The notes: generated by a model not told the origin, from the sequence alone. Shown: positions 50,070 to 60,900, counted from the stretch's first letter. The stretch: 64,000 bases of DNA from Candidatus Binataceae bacterium (GCA_035508495.1 DATJMX010000077.1:1-64000); one strand, 5' to 3'. Translations and numbers: made by a program.

Positions 50070-51503
50070 ATGAAAGCAAACCATGCCGTCGTGATTGGCA
50101 GCGGTATCGGCGGGATGTGCGCCGCCCGCGTGCTGTCCGATCACTTCGAGCGCGTAACCTTGATCGAACGCGACGAGTTGCCCGAAGGCGCCGCCCATCG
50201 CAAGGGCGTGCCGCAGAGCCGCCATCCTCACGGCCTGCTCGATCGCGGGCGCCGCGAACTGAGCGTGCTGTTTCCGGGTCTCGAAGACGACCTGCACAAG
50301 CGCGGCGGCCATGACCTCGACGCCGGCCTCGAGCTGGCGACGCTCAACCCCGAAGGATGGGCGAAGCGCCGCGACACCGGTCATCCGATGCTGTTCGCGA
50401 GCCGCCTCCTCATCGAGTCGGTGATTCGCGATCGCATCAAGGCCAACCCTCGAATCAAGATGGTCGAGGAGACCCAGGTCACCGGCCTCGTGCTCGAGCA
50501 TGGCGATACGCCGCGCGTCACCGGCGTTGACATCCGGTCACTCAAGGATGAGTCGTTCGGCCGAATCGATGCCGACCTGATCGTCGATTGCAGCGGGCGC
50601 AGCTCGCGCGCGCCGGAATGGCTGGCGCGCCACGGCTACGCCGAGCCGGAGCTCGAAGTCGTCGATGGTCAGGCGGGGTACAGCACCTGCTGGTACCAGG
50701 CGCCGCCGGCCGATCAGCGTCCCGCGGGATGGTGGTGGAAAGGCATCTTTCTTAATCCCTCGATGAAGCCGAAGCGCGATGAGGATTACTACTTCGCCCT
50801 GGTGCTGCCGATCGAGGGCGATCGTTTCCTGCTGACGCTCGCGTCGTGGGGCGATCGTCCGCTGCCTGCCGATCATGAATCGTTCGCGTCGCTTTGCGGC
50901 AAGCTGCGCTCGCCGATCGTCGCCGAGGCGCTCGCGATCTCAAAACCGATTTCGCCGATCTTCCATCGCCGCGGAATGCAGAACTCGTGGCGTCACTACG
51001 AGAACTGGAGCGGCCCCGCCGGATTCATCTGCGTCGCCGATGCCGTGTGCGCGTTCAATCCCGTCTACGCGCAGGGCATGACGAGCGCGTCGGTGTGCGC
51101 GCAGATTTTAGGCAAGCTCGTGAGCGAGATGGATCCGCGCGACCCGGCATTTCCAAGCACCTTCTTCAAGCGACAGGCCGAGTTCGTGAAACAGCCGTGG
51201 GATCTTTCGGTCGCGCGCGACAAGCAGGCTCTAGGTCAGGGAAGCACCAACGAGGGCATGGGCCAGGCGTGGGAACGAATCATGCGCGAAGGCGGCAGCG
51301 TTCCGGTCATTGCCGAAGCGCTCTTCAACGTGATTAATCTCAACCGCCCAGCCGCGTCGCTCATGACCGACAGTGAATTTCTCGCCGCCGTCAACGAGAT
51401 CATGCAGCGTCCGCCGCGGCCGCCGATCGATCCCGAGGACGTGCCGCCGTATCCATCCGCTGAAATCCACGGTCCATCACAAAAAGGAACCAACGCTTCA
51501 TGA
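50070..51503 (+). CDS. FAD-dependent oxidoreductase, geranylgeranyl-reductase/monooxygenase-like
   Basis: 477 residues. FAD motif AVVIGSGIGGMCAARVLSDHFERVTLIERDELP at residues 6-40, SRLLIESVIRDRIKAN, LIVDCSGRSSRAPEWL and a FADxx-like AGFICVADAVCAFNPVYAQGMTSASV. The layout fits the 2-polyprenylphenol hydroxylase / geranylgeranyl reductase group (NAD(P)/FAD-dependent). The 'RHPHGLLDRGRREL' part is found in proteins of unknown substrate. Its stop overlaps the LLM start by 4 nt (ATGA), so it works with that flavin enzyme. Third gene of the amidohydrolase operon. Confidence 0.88.
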   Translation: MKANHAVVIGSGIGGMCAARVLSDHFERVTLIERDELPEGAAHRKGVPQSRHPHGLLDRGRRELSVLFPGLEDDLHKRGGHDLDAGLELATLNPEGWAKRRDTGHPMLFASRLLIESVIRDRIKANPRIKMVEETQVTGLVLEHGDTPRVTGVDIRSLKDESFGRIDADLIVDCSGRSSRAPEWLARHGYAEPELEVVDGQAGYSTCWYQAPPADQRPAGWWWKGIFLNPSMKPKRDEDYYFALVLPIEGDRFLLTLASWGDRPLPADHESFASLCGKLRSPIVAEALAISKPISPIFHRRGMQNSWRHYENWSGPAGFICVADAVCAFNPVYAQGMTSASVCAQILGKLVSEMDPRDPAFPSTFFKRQAEFVKQPWDLSVARDKQALGQGSTNEGMGQAWERIMREGGSVPVIAEALFNVINLNRPAASLMTDSEFLAAVNEIMQRPPRPPIDPEDVPPYPSAEIHGPSQKGTNAS

Positions 51504-52681
51504 ATGATGTAATCCGGCCCAACCGCCTGCACGCAGGAATCTTTCTCGCCCCGTTTCATCCGGTGGACGAAGACCCGACGCTCGCACTGCGTCGCGATAT
51601 CGAGCTGATCGAGCATCTCGATCGCGTCGGCTTCGACGAGGCCTGGATCGGCGAGCATCATTCGGCCGGTTACGAAATTATCGCGTCGCCTGAGCTGATG
51701 ATCGCGGCCGCTGCTGAGCGCACACAGCGGATTCGCCTCGGCACCGGAGTTATCTCGCTGCCGTATCATCATCCACTGACAGTGGCGAATCGCATCGTGC
51801 AACTCGATCACATGACGCGCGGGCGCGCGATGTTCGGCGTTGGCCCCGGGCTGCTGCCCTCGGACGCCGAGATGCTTGGAATCCCCGTATCGAAGCAGCG
51901 CGATCGCATGGCGGAGTCGCTCGACGTGATCCTGCGCCTGGTCGCGGGCGAAATCGTGACCGAGCAGACGGAATGGTACACGCTCAAGGAAGCGCGATGT
52001 CAGTTGCTCCCATACACGCGGCCGCGCCCCGAGTTTGCAGTCGCCAGCACGTTCACTCCGTCGGGCGGCAAGCTCGCGGGACGTTACAACGTCGGGATGC
52101 TGTGCGTCGCGGCCTCGCAGCAGGCGGGCTACGACGTGCTCGGCACCAACTGGCAGATCGCAACCGAAGTCGCGCGTGAGCATGGCCGCGAGATGGATCG
52201 CTCGGTGCTCCGTCTCGTCGCGCCGATGCATATCGCGGAGACACGCGAGCAGGCGATGCGCGACGTCAAATTCGGCCTCACCAAGTGGATTGACTATTTC
52301 TCCGCGATCAATCCGACTGCGACCGGCGACGATCTCGGCGCGAAGGATCCCGCCGAAGCGATGGTCGAATCGGGCCGCGCCGTGATCGGCACTCCCGACG
52401 ATGCGGCTGAAATGATCGAAAAGCTGGAAAAGCAGTCAGGTGGCTTCGGCTGTATCCTGATGCTCGCGCATAACTGGGCGAACTTCGAAGCGACCAAGAA
52501 ATCCTACGAGATGTTCGCGCGTCACGTGCTGCCGCGCTTCAACGGCTCGAATGTCGCGCGCGATGCATCCCTGACCTGGACGCGCGCGCACGGCGCAGAG
52601 CTGATGGGCAAGGCGCTGAAGGCCGCGTCCGAGACCGTGCAGAAGCATTTTGCCGAGCAGGCCGCGAAGCAGAAGCATTAG
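51500..52681 (+). CDS. LLM-class flavin-dependent monooxygenase
   Basis: 393 residues. Core: GIFLAPFHPVDEDPTLALRRDIELIEHLDRVGFDEAWIGEHHSAGYEIIASPELMIAAAAERTQRIRLGTGVISLPYHHPLTVANRIVQLDHMTRGRAMFGVGPGLLPSDAEMLG. This is the alkanal monooxygenase/limonene-type LLM pattern. Coupled to the FAD oxidoreductase by an ATGA overlap. Together they could form an oxygenase with its flavin partner. Ends 9 nt before the next gene. Confidence 0.92.
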   Translation: MNDVIRPNRLHAGIFLAPFHPVDEDPTLALRRDIELIEHLDRVGFDEAWIGEHHSAGYEIIASPELMIAAAAERTQRIRLGTGVISLPYHHPLTVANRIVQLDHMTRGRAMFGVGPGLLPSDAEMLGIPVSKQRDRMAESLDVILRLVAGEIVTEQTEWYTLKEARCQLLPYTRPRPEFAVASTFTPSGGKLAGRYNVGMLCVAASQQAGYDVLGTNWQIATEVAREHGREMDRSVLRLVAPMHIAETREQAMRDVKFGLTKWIDYFSAINPTATGDDLGAKDPAEAMVESGRAVIGTPDDAAEMIEKLEKQSGGFGCILMLAHNWANFEATKKSYEMFARHVLPRFNGSNVARDASLTWTRAHGAELMGKALKAASETVQKHFAEQAAKQKH

Positions 52682-52690
52682 GAGGATCGA

Positions 52691-53677
52691 ATGGCTAGTT
52701 CGACGTGGCCGCAGGGCCGCTCAGTCGCGCTCGCGCCGCGCGCCAACCAGGGCGCGATCAATTTGGTCGTCCACGAGCAGGGCGAGGGTCCCGCTGTGAT
52801 CTTTTGCCACGGCTTTCCCGAGCTCGCTTATTCGTGGCGGCATCAGTTGCCTGCGGTCGCGGCCGCGGGCTTTCGCGCGATCGCTCCGGATCAGCGCGGC
52901 TACGGCGATTCGAGCGCGCCTGCCGCCGTTACTGACTATGGCCTCACGGAGCTTACCGGCGATCTCGTCGGCCTGCTCGATTCGCTCAAGATCGATCGCG
53001 CCATTTTCGTCGGCCACGATTGGGGCGGCTTCGTCGCATGGGCGATGCCGGTGCTGTATCCCGAGCGCACCGCCGGCGTGATAGGAGTATGCACTCCCTA
53101 CATGGCGATGCCGCAGACGTCGTTCATGCGCGCGCTCGTCAACAATAAAGAGGAACGATTCTATATTCTCTGGTTCCAGGAGCCCGGACGCGCCGAAAGC
53201 GTGATGGATCCGAAGGCGCGGCTGATCTTCGATCGCCTGATGCGCGCGCCTGCCGATATCGCCGAAGCCACCAGGCGCATGAATGCGAGCGGCGAGCTCG
53301 ACATGAATCCGTTTCGCCGCATCGAGGATCTACAGCCCGAGACCCCGCTGATAGTCACTGCTGAGGAACTCGATCATTACGTAAAGGTGTACGAGAAAAC
53401 CGGATTTCGCGGCGGTATCAACTGGTATCGAAATATAGATCGCAACTCTCGCGAGCATCCCGAGGTAGGGACGAAGAAGCTGGAACTGCCCTGTCTCATG
53501 ATTACCGCCGCGTGGGACGTTGCGCTGCGCCCGCAGATGGCAGCTGGAATGCCGGCGCTGTGCTCCGACCTCGAAATGCGCAATATCGAGCGCGCAGGCC
53601 ATTGGGTGCAGCAGGAATTTCCAAACGAAGTGAACACTCTTATCGTCGACTGGCTGAAGAAGCGCTTCAGCAAGTGA
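52691..53677 (+). CDS. Alpha/beta-hydrolase, epoxide-hydrolase/haloalkane-dehalogenase type
   Basis: 328 residues, AGGAGG 5 nt before ATG. HGFPE (40-44) is the oxyanion HGxP motif; the nucleophile is Asp110 in FVGHDWGGFVAWAMPVLYPERTAGVIGVCTPY, a typical epoxide hydrolase. Later GGINWYRNIDRN holds the ring-opening Tyr, and ERAGHWVQQEFP the catalytic His. It would open an epoxide made by the LLM or FAD oxygenase just upstream. Gap of 9 nt, same operon. Confidence 0.92.
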   Translation: MASSTWPQGRSVALAPRANQGAINLVVHEQGEGPAVIFCHGFPELAYSWRHQLPAVAAAGFRAIAPDQRGYGDSSAPAAVTDYGLTELTGDLVGLLDSLKIDRAIFVGHDWGGFVAWAMPVLYPERTAGVIGVCTPYMAMPQTSFMRALVNNKEERFYILWFQEPGRAESVMDPKARLIFDRLMRAPADIAEATRRMNASGELDMNPFRRIEDLQPETPLIVTAEELDHYVKVYEKTGFRGGINWYRNIDRNSREHPEVGTKKLELPCLMITAAWDVALRPQMAAGMPALCSDLEMRNIERAGHWVQQEFPNEVNTLIVDWLKKRFSK

Positions 53678-53714
53678 GTATCGCGGCATTAGTCAATTAC
53701 CAGGGGAATCGATC

Positions 53715-55379
53715 ATGAGTCAGGCAAAGTTTGCAATTCGGAATGCAACTATCGTTGATGGAACCGGCGCGGCGGCCTTCAAGGGCGATGTCGCCGTCGA
53801 CAACGGCAAAATTGCCGCGGTCGGAAAGTTCGACGGCTCGGCCGAGAAAGAAATCGATGCTGGCGGCCATGTGCTGAGCCCTGGCTTCATCGACGTGCAT
53901 ACTCACTTCGATCCGCAATTGTGCTGGGACCGCCTGGCGACGCCGAGCCTCGAGCATGGCGTGACTAGTGTCGTGGTCGGCAACTGCTCGCTGAGCCTCG
54001 CTCCGGTCCGCGCGGGCGCGAGCCGCAAGCTCATCAAGATGTTCGGCAAGATCGAGGACATCAAGGAGCCGACCTTCGACGCGGGCGTGCCGTTCAAGTG
54101 GGAGAGCTTTGGGCAGTATCTTGATTTCATCAAGCCCGGCCTTGGAATCAACGTCGGCGCGCTCGTCGGACATTCCGCGCTGCGCTACTACGTCATGGGC
54201 GCCGAGAGCCAGGAGCGCATCGCGACCGATGACGAGATCAAGCAGATGTGCGACCTGCTCGAAGGCGCGATGAGCGATGGCGCGATCGGAATGTCGACTT
54301 CGTATGTCGATATCGACGAGAACAATCGGCCCGTGCCCAGCCGCCTCGCCGACATGCGTGAGAAAATCGCGCTTTGCAAGGCGATGGCCAAGAGCGGACG
54401 CGGCACTTTGCAGACCGTGCCGTACTTCATCGACCCCGTGCAGCACATCAAGAATATCGAGGAGCTCGCCGAGCTGAGTCTCGCCAGCGGCGTGTTCTGC
54501 ACCGTGGCGCCGATCGTTTACAGTCCGGCCGCGCCCGAGCAGTACAAGCGCTACCTCGAAAAGCTCGACGAGGAGCGTGCCCGCGGCGCGAAGGTCTTCG
54601 GCCAGTCGATGACGCGCAGTTTCAATATCAATATCCGGTTGTCAGAAACCTCATTTCTGCTTTACGGCCTGCCGTCGTGGAATGCGATCATGCAGCTTCC
54701 GGTGGCCGAGCGTGTCGCGGCGTTCGCCGATCCCGCATCGCGTCAGAAGCTGGTCACGCAGGCTGAGCGCGGTATCGCGCCGATGCTCCACGCCTCGGTC
54801 GTGGGCGAGGTCTATTCGAAGGCCAACGAGGAGCTGAAGGGCCGCCGCCTGAGCGAAATCGCGAAGGAGCGCGGCCAGCCGATCTCCGACGTGATGCTCG
54901 ACATCGCCGTCGCCGACGATCTGCAGACCGAGTTCCAGCTCAACGATTTCATCCACGCCGACGCCAACATCGTCGCGCAGATCCTCGACCATCCGTCGAT
55001 TCATATCGGCGCTTCGGACGCAGGCGCGCACGTCGCGCAGTTCTGCGGCGCGGGCGACACCAGCGATCTGCTCGCGCGTTTCGTGCGCGAGTTCGGCAAG
55101 CTCAAGCTCGAGCGCGCAATCCATCGCATCACCGCGGAACCGGCAGATGCGTGGGGAATCCGCAATCGCGGCCGGATCGCGGTCGGCGCGGCGGCCGATC
55201 TCACGCTGTTCGATCCCACAACGATCGCGCGCGGCGAAGAGGTCTTCGTGCACGACTTCCCCGGCGGGGGCAATCGCTACATCCGCCACGCGCGCGGCAT
55301 CGACAAGGTGATCGTCAACGGCGAGTTGGTGGTCGATAACGGCAAGTACACCGACGCTCGCGCCGGTCAGATCATATAG
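53715..55379 (+). CDS. N-acyl-D-amino-acid deacylase/dihydroorotase-like amidohydrolase
   Basis: 554 residues, AGGGGA before ATG. Amidohydrolase_3/D-aminoacylase pattern: FAIRNATIVDGTGAAAFKGDVAVDNGKIAAVG, FIDVHTHFDPQLCWD (His62, His64 metal pair), GVTSVVVGNCSLSLAPVR (with the metal Cys), LVGHSALRYYVMG, HASDAGAHVAQFCGAGDTS (Asp), and NRGRIAVGAAADLTLFDPTTI at the C-terminus. It removes an acyl group or opens a ring. Last gene of the operon: a strong intrinsic terminator begins 21 nt after the stop. Confidence 0.92.
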   Translation: MSQAKFAIRNATIVDGTGAAAFKGDVAVDNGKIAAVGKFDGSAEKEIDAGGHVLSPGFIDVHTHFDPQLCWDRLATPSLEHGVTSVVVGNCSLSLAPVRAGASRKLIKMFGKIEDIKEPTFDAGVPFKWESFGQYLDFIKPGLGINVGALVGHSALRYYVMGAESQERIATDDEIKQMCDLLEGAMSDGAIGMSTSYVDIDENNRPVPSRLADMREKIALCKAMAKSGRGTLQTVPYFIDPVQHIKNIEELAELSLASGVFCTVAPIVYSPAAPEQYKRYLEKLDEERARGAKVFGQSMTRSFNINIRLSETSFLLYGLPSWNAIMQLPVAERVAAFADPASRQKLVTQAERGIAPMLHASVVGEVYSKANEELKGRRLSEIAKERGQPISDVMLDIAVADDLQTEFQLNDFIHADANIVAQILDHPSIHIGASDAGAHVAQFCGAGDTSDLLARFVREFGKLKLERAIHRITAEPADAWGIRNRGRIAVGAAADLTLFDPTTIARGEEVFVHDFPGGGNRYIRHARGIDKVIVNGELVVDNGKYTDARAGQII

Positions 55380-55399
55380 AACCATCACGACCAGATAGC

Positions 55400-55436
55400 G
55401 GGCGCTGATCATAACGATCGGCGCCCTTTCTTTTTT
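55400..55436 (+). terminator. Intrinsic terminator of the amidohydrolase operon
   Basis: GGGCGCTGATC (55400) pairs with GATCGGCGCCC (55416) with one T-G wobble around ATAAC, then TTTCTTTTTT. Clear Rho-independent form directly after the D-aminoacylase-like gene. Confidence 0.92.
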
Positions 55437-55511
55437 GACATCGGCTGCCGCGCACGCCTTTGATGATTCGCTGCGATAGGATTAGATCTATCGACCGGGA
55501 AGGTGAGGTCT

Positions 55512-56753
55512 ATGCCGAATCCACGGATGCTCGAAGGTTACCGGGTACTCGACTTTTCTCAGTTCGTCGCAGGGCCGACCTGCACGCGGCTGCTGGCCGA
55601 GATGGGTGCGGAAGTGATCAAGGTTGAGATGGCGCCGGGCGGGGATCGCGTGCGCGGCGACGGGCTCAAGTCGCAGGCGCCCGAGATGAAGGAGTCGAGC
55701 TACAGCACTTACTACCTTCAGCACAATCATTCGAAGGCGAGCTTCGCGATCGATCTGAAAAAGCCGGGCGCCAAGGAAATCATCATGGCGATGCTGCCGA
55801 GCATCGACGTCGTGGTCGAGAACTTCGCGCCGCACGTAATCGATCGGCTGGGCTTCTCTTACGACGAGATTAAAAAGGTCAATCCGAAAATCATCATGTG
55901 CTCGATCTCGATGGCCGGGCAGACGGGGCCGCTCTCATACAAGCCGGGGTACGACTTCATCGGGCAGTCATACGCGGGCGTCACCGATGGTATCGGCGAC
56001 GAGAAAGGCGCGCCGGCGATGACGACGATGGCGATCGGCGACGTCTCGACGGGTGTGGCATCCGCGATGGCGATCGGATTCGCGCTGCTCCATCGCGAGC
56101 GCACGGGCGAGGGGCAATACCTCGACGCGTCGTTGCTCGATACTTACTTCCACATGCACGAAAAGACCGTGCCCGTCGTATCGTTGCGCGGCGACAAATT
56201 TAAGCCAACGCGCAGCGGCTCGCTGCATCCGGACGGCGGACCGACCGGCGCGTTTCACTATCGCGACGGGCAATACATTTTTCTGACCGTGCCGCCCCAT
56301 CAGTGGCAACAGCTAGTGCGCGCGATGGAAATGCCGGAGCTGGCGACCGATCCGCGCTTCAGGAGTGCTCGCGGCCGCCGCGATAACAAAGAAGAGCTGC
56401 GCGACGTTATCGAGAATTGGTTGAAGAAGTTCCCGACGCGCGACGATGCTCTGGCGGCGCTCGATCGCGAACGCGTGCCGTGCGCTCCCGTGCTGTCGGT
56501 AAACGAGGCGATCAAGCATCCTCATCACAATGAGCGCAAGACGGTCCGATGGGTCGATGATCCGATCCTCGGCAAGGTCGCGATCCCGGGCTTTCCGGTA
56601 AAGTTCTCGAAGTGGCCGGATCGCACCGACGTGAAGGCCTCGCGGCTCGGCCAGGACAACGAGCGCCTGCTGCGCGAGCTGCTCAAGATGCCGGATGAAA
56701 AAATTCGCGAGCTCTACGACAAGGGGATCCTAGTACGCGATCCGACGCTCTGA
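55512..56753 (+). CDS. CoA transferase, CaiB/BaiF family (class III)
   Basis: 413 residues from the ATG at 55512 (GAGGT upstream); a GTG at 55503 is the other option. Seen: LEGYRVLDFSQFVAGPTCTRLLAEMGAEVIKVE, KPGAKEIIMAMLPSIDVVVENFAPHVIDRLGFSYDEI, SISMAGQTGPLSYKPGYDFIGQSYAG, GQYLDASLLDTYF with the family Asp and FPVKFSKWPDR. It moves CoA from one acid to another through an aspartyl thioester, a step for activating organic acids. Starts after the operon terminator, so it has its own promoter. Confidence 0.93.
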   Translation: MPNPRMLEGYRVLDFSQFVAGPTCTRLLAEMGAEVIKVEMAPGGDRVRGDGLKSQAPEMKESSYSTYYLQHNHSKASFAIDLKKPGAKEIIMAMLPSIDVVVENFAPHVIDRLGFSYDEIKKVNPKIIMCSISMAGQTGPLSYKPGYDFIGQSYAGVTDGIGDEKGAPAMTTMAIGDVSTGVASAMAIGFALLHRERTGEGQYLDASLLDTYFHMHEKTVPVVSLRGDKFKPTRSGSLHPDGGPTGAFHYRDGQYIFLTVPPHQWQQLVRAMEMPELATDPRFRSARGRRDNKEELRDVIENWLKKFPTRDDALAALDRERVPCAPVLSVNEAIKHPHHNERKTVRWVDDPILGKVAIPGFPVKFSKWPDRTDVKASRLGQDNERLLRELLKMPDEKIRELYDKGILVRDPTL

Positions 56754-56789
56754 GATTTCCTCGGAGCGCTCCATCGCAAAGTAATATAA

Positions 56790-57731
56790 GTGCCGCGCGT
56801 TTCGGTAATCATCCCGGTTTACAACTCGCAGGCGACGCTCGCGGCCGCGGTCGAGAGCATCCTCGCGCAGACGTATCGCGACTTCGAGTTAATCGCAGTC
56901 GACGACGGCTCGACCGACGCGAGCCGCGAAATACTCAGTCGGTACTCGGACAGAATAACTATCCTCGCGCGCGCCAACGCGGGCCCCGCCGTCGCCCGCA
57001 ACGCGGGAGTCAGGGTCGCGACGGGGGACCTGCTCGCGTTCCTTGACTCCGACGATCTGTGGAAGCCCGAGCTGCTGGCCGTGATGGTGCCCGAGCTGGA
57101 CGCGCATCGCGAGTGCGCGATGGCGTGGTGCGATCTCGAGTTGATCGACAGCTTGGGCCGGCCGCTCGGCAGCTCACTCGCGGGCAAGGGCGGCGATCCG
57201 ACATTGCAGGATCTCCTCACCAAGCTCTGGCCAATCATGCCGAGCGGCGCGGTAATTCCGCGCTGGGCGTTCGAAGCGGCGGGCGGATATCCCGAATCGA
57301 TGCGAAAGCCGTCGTTCGAGGATCTCTACCTGTTTCTCAGACTTCGCGAACACGGACCGTTTCGCTACGTTCAAAAAGCGCTGGGAGCGTGGCGGTTCGC
57401 GGAATTTCCGAAACGAATCAAAACTCCCGGAGTCGATCCAGCCGCAGTCGAGGAATTCAAGCGGCTCGTACGCGAGCGCTACGGCGTCTCCGCGGCGATG
57501 CAGATCGCAGGTCGCGCCCGCGCGCCGCGCAGCCTGCTCGGCTACATCGGGATCAACGCGCTACGCGCCGGAGATCGCAAGACGGCACGAACCGCTCTCA
57601 CGCGGGCAATCATGTTCGATCCCACGCGAATCAAGAATTATCTACGGCTGTCGCGCACGTTCCTGCCGCGTAGTCTCGCGATCGGCCTCGGCGGCCGTTC
57701 GCATCGCAAACCAAAACGCAGTCCGAGTTAA
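56790..57731 (+). CDS. Glycosyltransferase family 2
   Basis: 313 residues from a GTG start. GT-A fold: VSVIIPVYNSQATLAAAVESILAQTYRDFELIAVDDGSTDASREILSRYSDR, ANAGPAVARNAGV, and the DXD motif in LLAFLDSDDLWKPELL. The catalytic-acid segment 'SGAVIPRWAFEAAGGYPESM' follows. It is soluble, with a basic C-terminal helix (RSHRKPKRSPS) that may bind the membrane. It adds a sugar to a surface glycan or lipid. No other glycan gene is nearby apart from the distant carbamoyltransferase module. Confidence 0.92.
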   Translation: MPRVSVIIPVYNSQATLAAAVESILAQTYRDFELIAVDDGSTDASREILSRYSDRITILARANAGPAVARNAGVRVATGDLLAFLDSDDLWKPELLAVMVPELDAHRECAMAWCDLELIDSLGRPLGSSLAGKGGDPTLQDLLTKLWPIMPSGAVIPRWAFEAAGGYPESMRKPSFEDLYLFLRLREHGPFRYVQKALGAWRFAEFPKRIKTPGVDPAAVEEFKRLVRERYGVSAAMQIAGRARAPRSLLGYIGINALRAGDRKTARTALTRAIMFDPTRIKNYLRLSRTFLPRSLAIGLGGRSHRKPKRSPS

Positions 57732-57933
57732 CTGAGTATCCACTCGAAGAATCTCAGATGCGACGGCGCGCCAGGTAAATCCCCGCCTGACTCCCGCCTG
57801 CAAAGTCTTGCGAATAGCCTTCCTTCAGCAATCGGAGCCGATAACGGCAGAGGTTTCGCGGTGATTCCCAAAGGCCAGGAGCGAAAGCGCTCGCTTCGAG
57901 CACGCAACACGATTCAATTTCAAGGGGAGCGGC

Positions 57934-60900
57934 TCACTCCTTCTGTATTTTGCCCAGGTTAGCCGGCAGGCCACCGACGGTCACCGGCTCGCCGCCCTCG
58001 CTCACGCCCATCGAGACGACTTGCTGGATCGAGGTGTTTGGCGCGGGCGCGCCCCCCGACGAGCCCGAGCATCCGAGCACGCTTACTGCCAGCATCAGCA
58101 TGACAGCAGTGAGAATCGATGCCCTGAGCCGCTGCCTGCGCCTCATCGGCCGGATCGCGAGGCCCAACAGACAGAGCGCCAGCATCAAGCCGCCGCTCGC
58201 GCCTCGTTCGGTCGTCCCGGGAGAAGTTGTGATCCCCGCGAGCCTAGCTTCATTGCTCAAGTCGAGAGTGGCGCTCGTTCCGCCTGAAATAACGCCGCTG
58301 AGCGCAAACATGACCGACTGACCTGCCGGCAAAGTGATTGGCGATGAGAATGTGAAGACGGCGGGCGATTCGATCGGACTGCTCAGCGTCGCCGTATCAA
58401 CCGTATCGCCATTGATCGTCGCGGTCAGAGTTATCGAGCTGAAGATGCTCGGTCGGCTCACTGACACGCTCGTCGAGGAGACAGTCTGTTGATGGTCGTC
58501 CGATGACTGATAGCTGAAGCTCCCGAGATCGACGGTCGCACCCGGCTGGCCTCCGCCGCTCGCCTGTCCTGTCACCATGACGATGCCGCCGGGAGTCGGC
58601 GTGGCAGTGGCAGTAGCCGTCGGGGTAGATGTGGCGGTGGGAAGAACCGACGGAGTTGCGGTCGGCGTCGCTGACGCCGTTGGTGTCGGCGGCGTCAGCA
58701 CGTTGAAGCCAGTCGAGTTGCTCGAGGCGAGCAGCGAAGACGTTCCCGCAAAGCTGCCCGACAGCGTATACGTGCCGGGACTGCCGAGCGTCACCTGGCA
58801 GCTTGCAGTGCCGCTCGAATTTGTCGCCGCGTTGCAGCTCGAGCCACCGACTCCAAGGTCCAGCGTCTGACCGGCAATCGGCGCGGCAGGCACGACTGAA
58901 ACGTCCGTTAGCGATCCGACCAAGTTGACCATCTGCCCGGGCGCACCACTGGTCGGACTCTGATTAAGTCCGATGAACGTCGTATGCGCGCCTGCGGTCC
59001 AAGTCAGGACGGCAGGATCGGATGTCACCGTATTGCTGCTTACCCTTGCCGATGCCGTGAGCGTGTCGACCCCGGCGTATACTCCGGTGTAGCTGAAGGA
59101 AGCGATATTGCTGACGGTATTGGCCAGAAGGCCTTGGGCGCCGAATCGATTTGCGCCGCCCAGATTGAGAATCACCGGCGTTCCATCCGGAACACTCGCG
59201 TAGTGAAGCGTCGCGCTGAAGGCCTGCGACGTACCCTGCGCAGGATTCGGCGACACGGCGTTGGGCGCCAGCGTGAGCGTCGGTGAGCCGAGCGTCGAGC
59301 CATAGCTGCAGCCACCGCTGGGATCGCTGACCCTGTAAACCGTCGTCTCCTGCGCCACGTAGAGGCATCCGTCGGGACCGAAGACGAGGGTATTGGCTCC
59401 CGCGGCGCTGGTGGTGAATGAATTAGCGGCGCTGAGAGGACTGCCGGTCAGGTCGATCGATTCGATGCCGAGATTAGTTCCGCTCGGGACCGCGAACGGA
59501 TTCTCGATCAGGAAAGTTCCGGCGCCGCCCGATCCCGTTCCGCCCGCAACCATGCCGGTCGAGCTCGCGTTCAGGCCGGGTAGTATGGTCACGGTCGGCG
59601 GCCCTGAAACGTTGGTGCCACTCACCTGCGCCACCTGGGCGTCGGTCCACATATAGATCGTTCCGCCAGGCGCGAAGGCGAGCGTCGAGTTCGGCGTGTT
59701 GGTTGTCGTCGCGTAGACCGATGTAGATGGCGACACTCCGCCCGGATTCGAGATGCGCCAGATCGATGCGTTGTTGAAGCCGTCGCCGAAGCAAGTGTCG
59801 TCGGTGAAGAGATCGCCGCTCAGCGGATCGATCGAAATCACCGTCGGGCAAATGACACCCGATGAGATCGTTCTGATGATCGAGCCGTTCGACGGGTTGA
59901 GCTGAACGACTATGCCGGTGGTGGGATCGCCGCTGGTCACGCCGAAGCTCGCAAACAAGTCGCCACTGTTATCGAAGGCCAGGCCGGAGAGCGTCGTGCC
60001 GAGCGAGGTGGTGTTCAGGGGCATCGTCGCCGGGCCGCCGCCCGCTGGAATCTTGTAGATGTTCCCGGTCGGTGCATCGTTGGCGTAGAGGTTTCCCGAT
60101 GAATCGAATGCGATCCCGCTCACACCCATGCATCCGAAAGGAAAGCCACCCGCAGTGACGTTCGCGGCGACGAATCCTGTCGCATAAGGCGTCACGACGA
60201 AGCCCGGCGCGGCGGGAGGATTGGGCGGCGCACACGCATTGCTCGCCATGCCGGAGAAAGTCACCTGCGGATTCGGACCAGGAATCGGCAGATTACCGTC
60301 GGTCACATCGACACCACTATAAGTTACCGTCTCGCTCGTGAGATCCGTGGCCGCGAGCACCACCATGCCGTTGCTGTCGGTCACGGGCGGATTCGGCCCG
60401 CTGATCACCGAGTTGCCGGTTTGCGATATCTGGACCAGCTTGCCCGGTGTCGGCCGGCCCTGCGAATCCTTCAACGTCACCGTAATCGTCGTTGCCGATG
60501 TCCCATCATTGCTCACGCTGGTCGGACTGGCGCCGATCCCGGCCGACGAGGCCGACGGTGTGACGAACGGCATGGTCGCCGTCTCCGTTACTGTGATGCC
60601 ATCTGTTGTGTCGTCGCCGGTGAAAGTTACGCTCTCGGGCGTATCGTCAGTGATGGTGAAGACGGCGGCACCATTGTCAACGCTGGTAACAGCGCTGGAC
60701 GGAGAAATGGTCGCGTGGCTCCCGCCTGCCGACAGTCTCACCGTCTTTCCCGGCACAGGATTGTCGTCCGCGTCAAGCAACAGCACTTTTACCGTGGCCT
60801 GCGACGTGCCGTCCGCCGGCACGCCGCCGAGCGGCGGAGTGAGTACCTGGGTGCTCGTATATGCGACGACTCCAGACGCCGATGCGCTCACTGAGCCGGG

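Noticed and set aside
57754-57933. In-frame open stretch after the sedolisin stop (reads ...RYRLRLLKEGYSQDFAGG...)
   Set aside because: It looks somewhat protein-like but has no start codon and follows the stop directly. Could be an old 3' extension or chance; not enough to call a gene.
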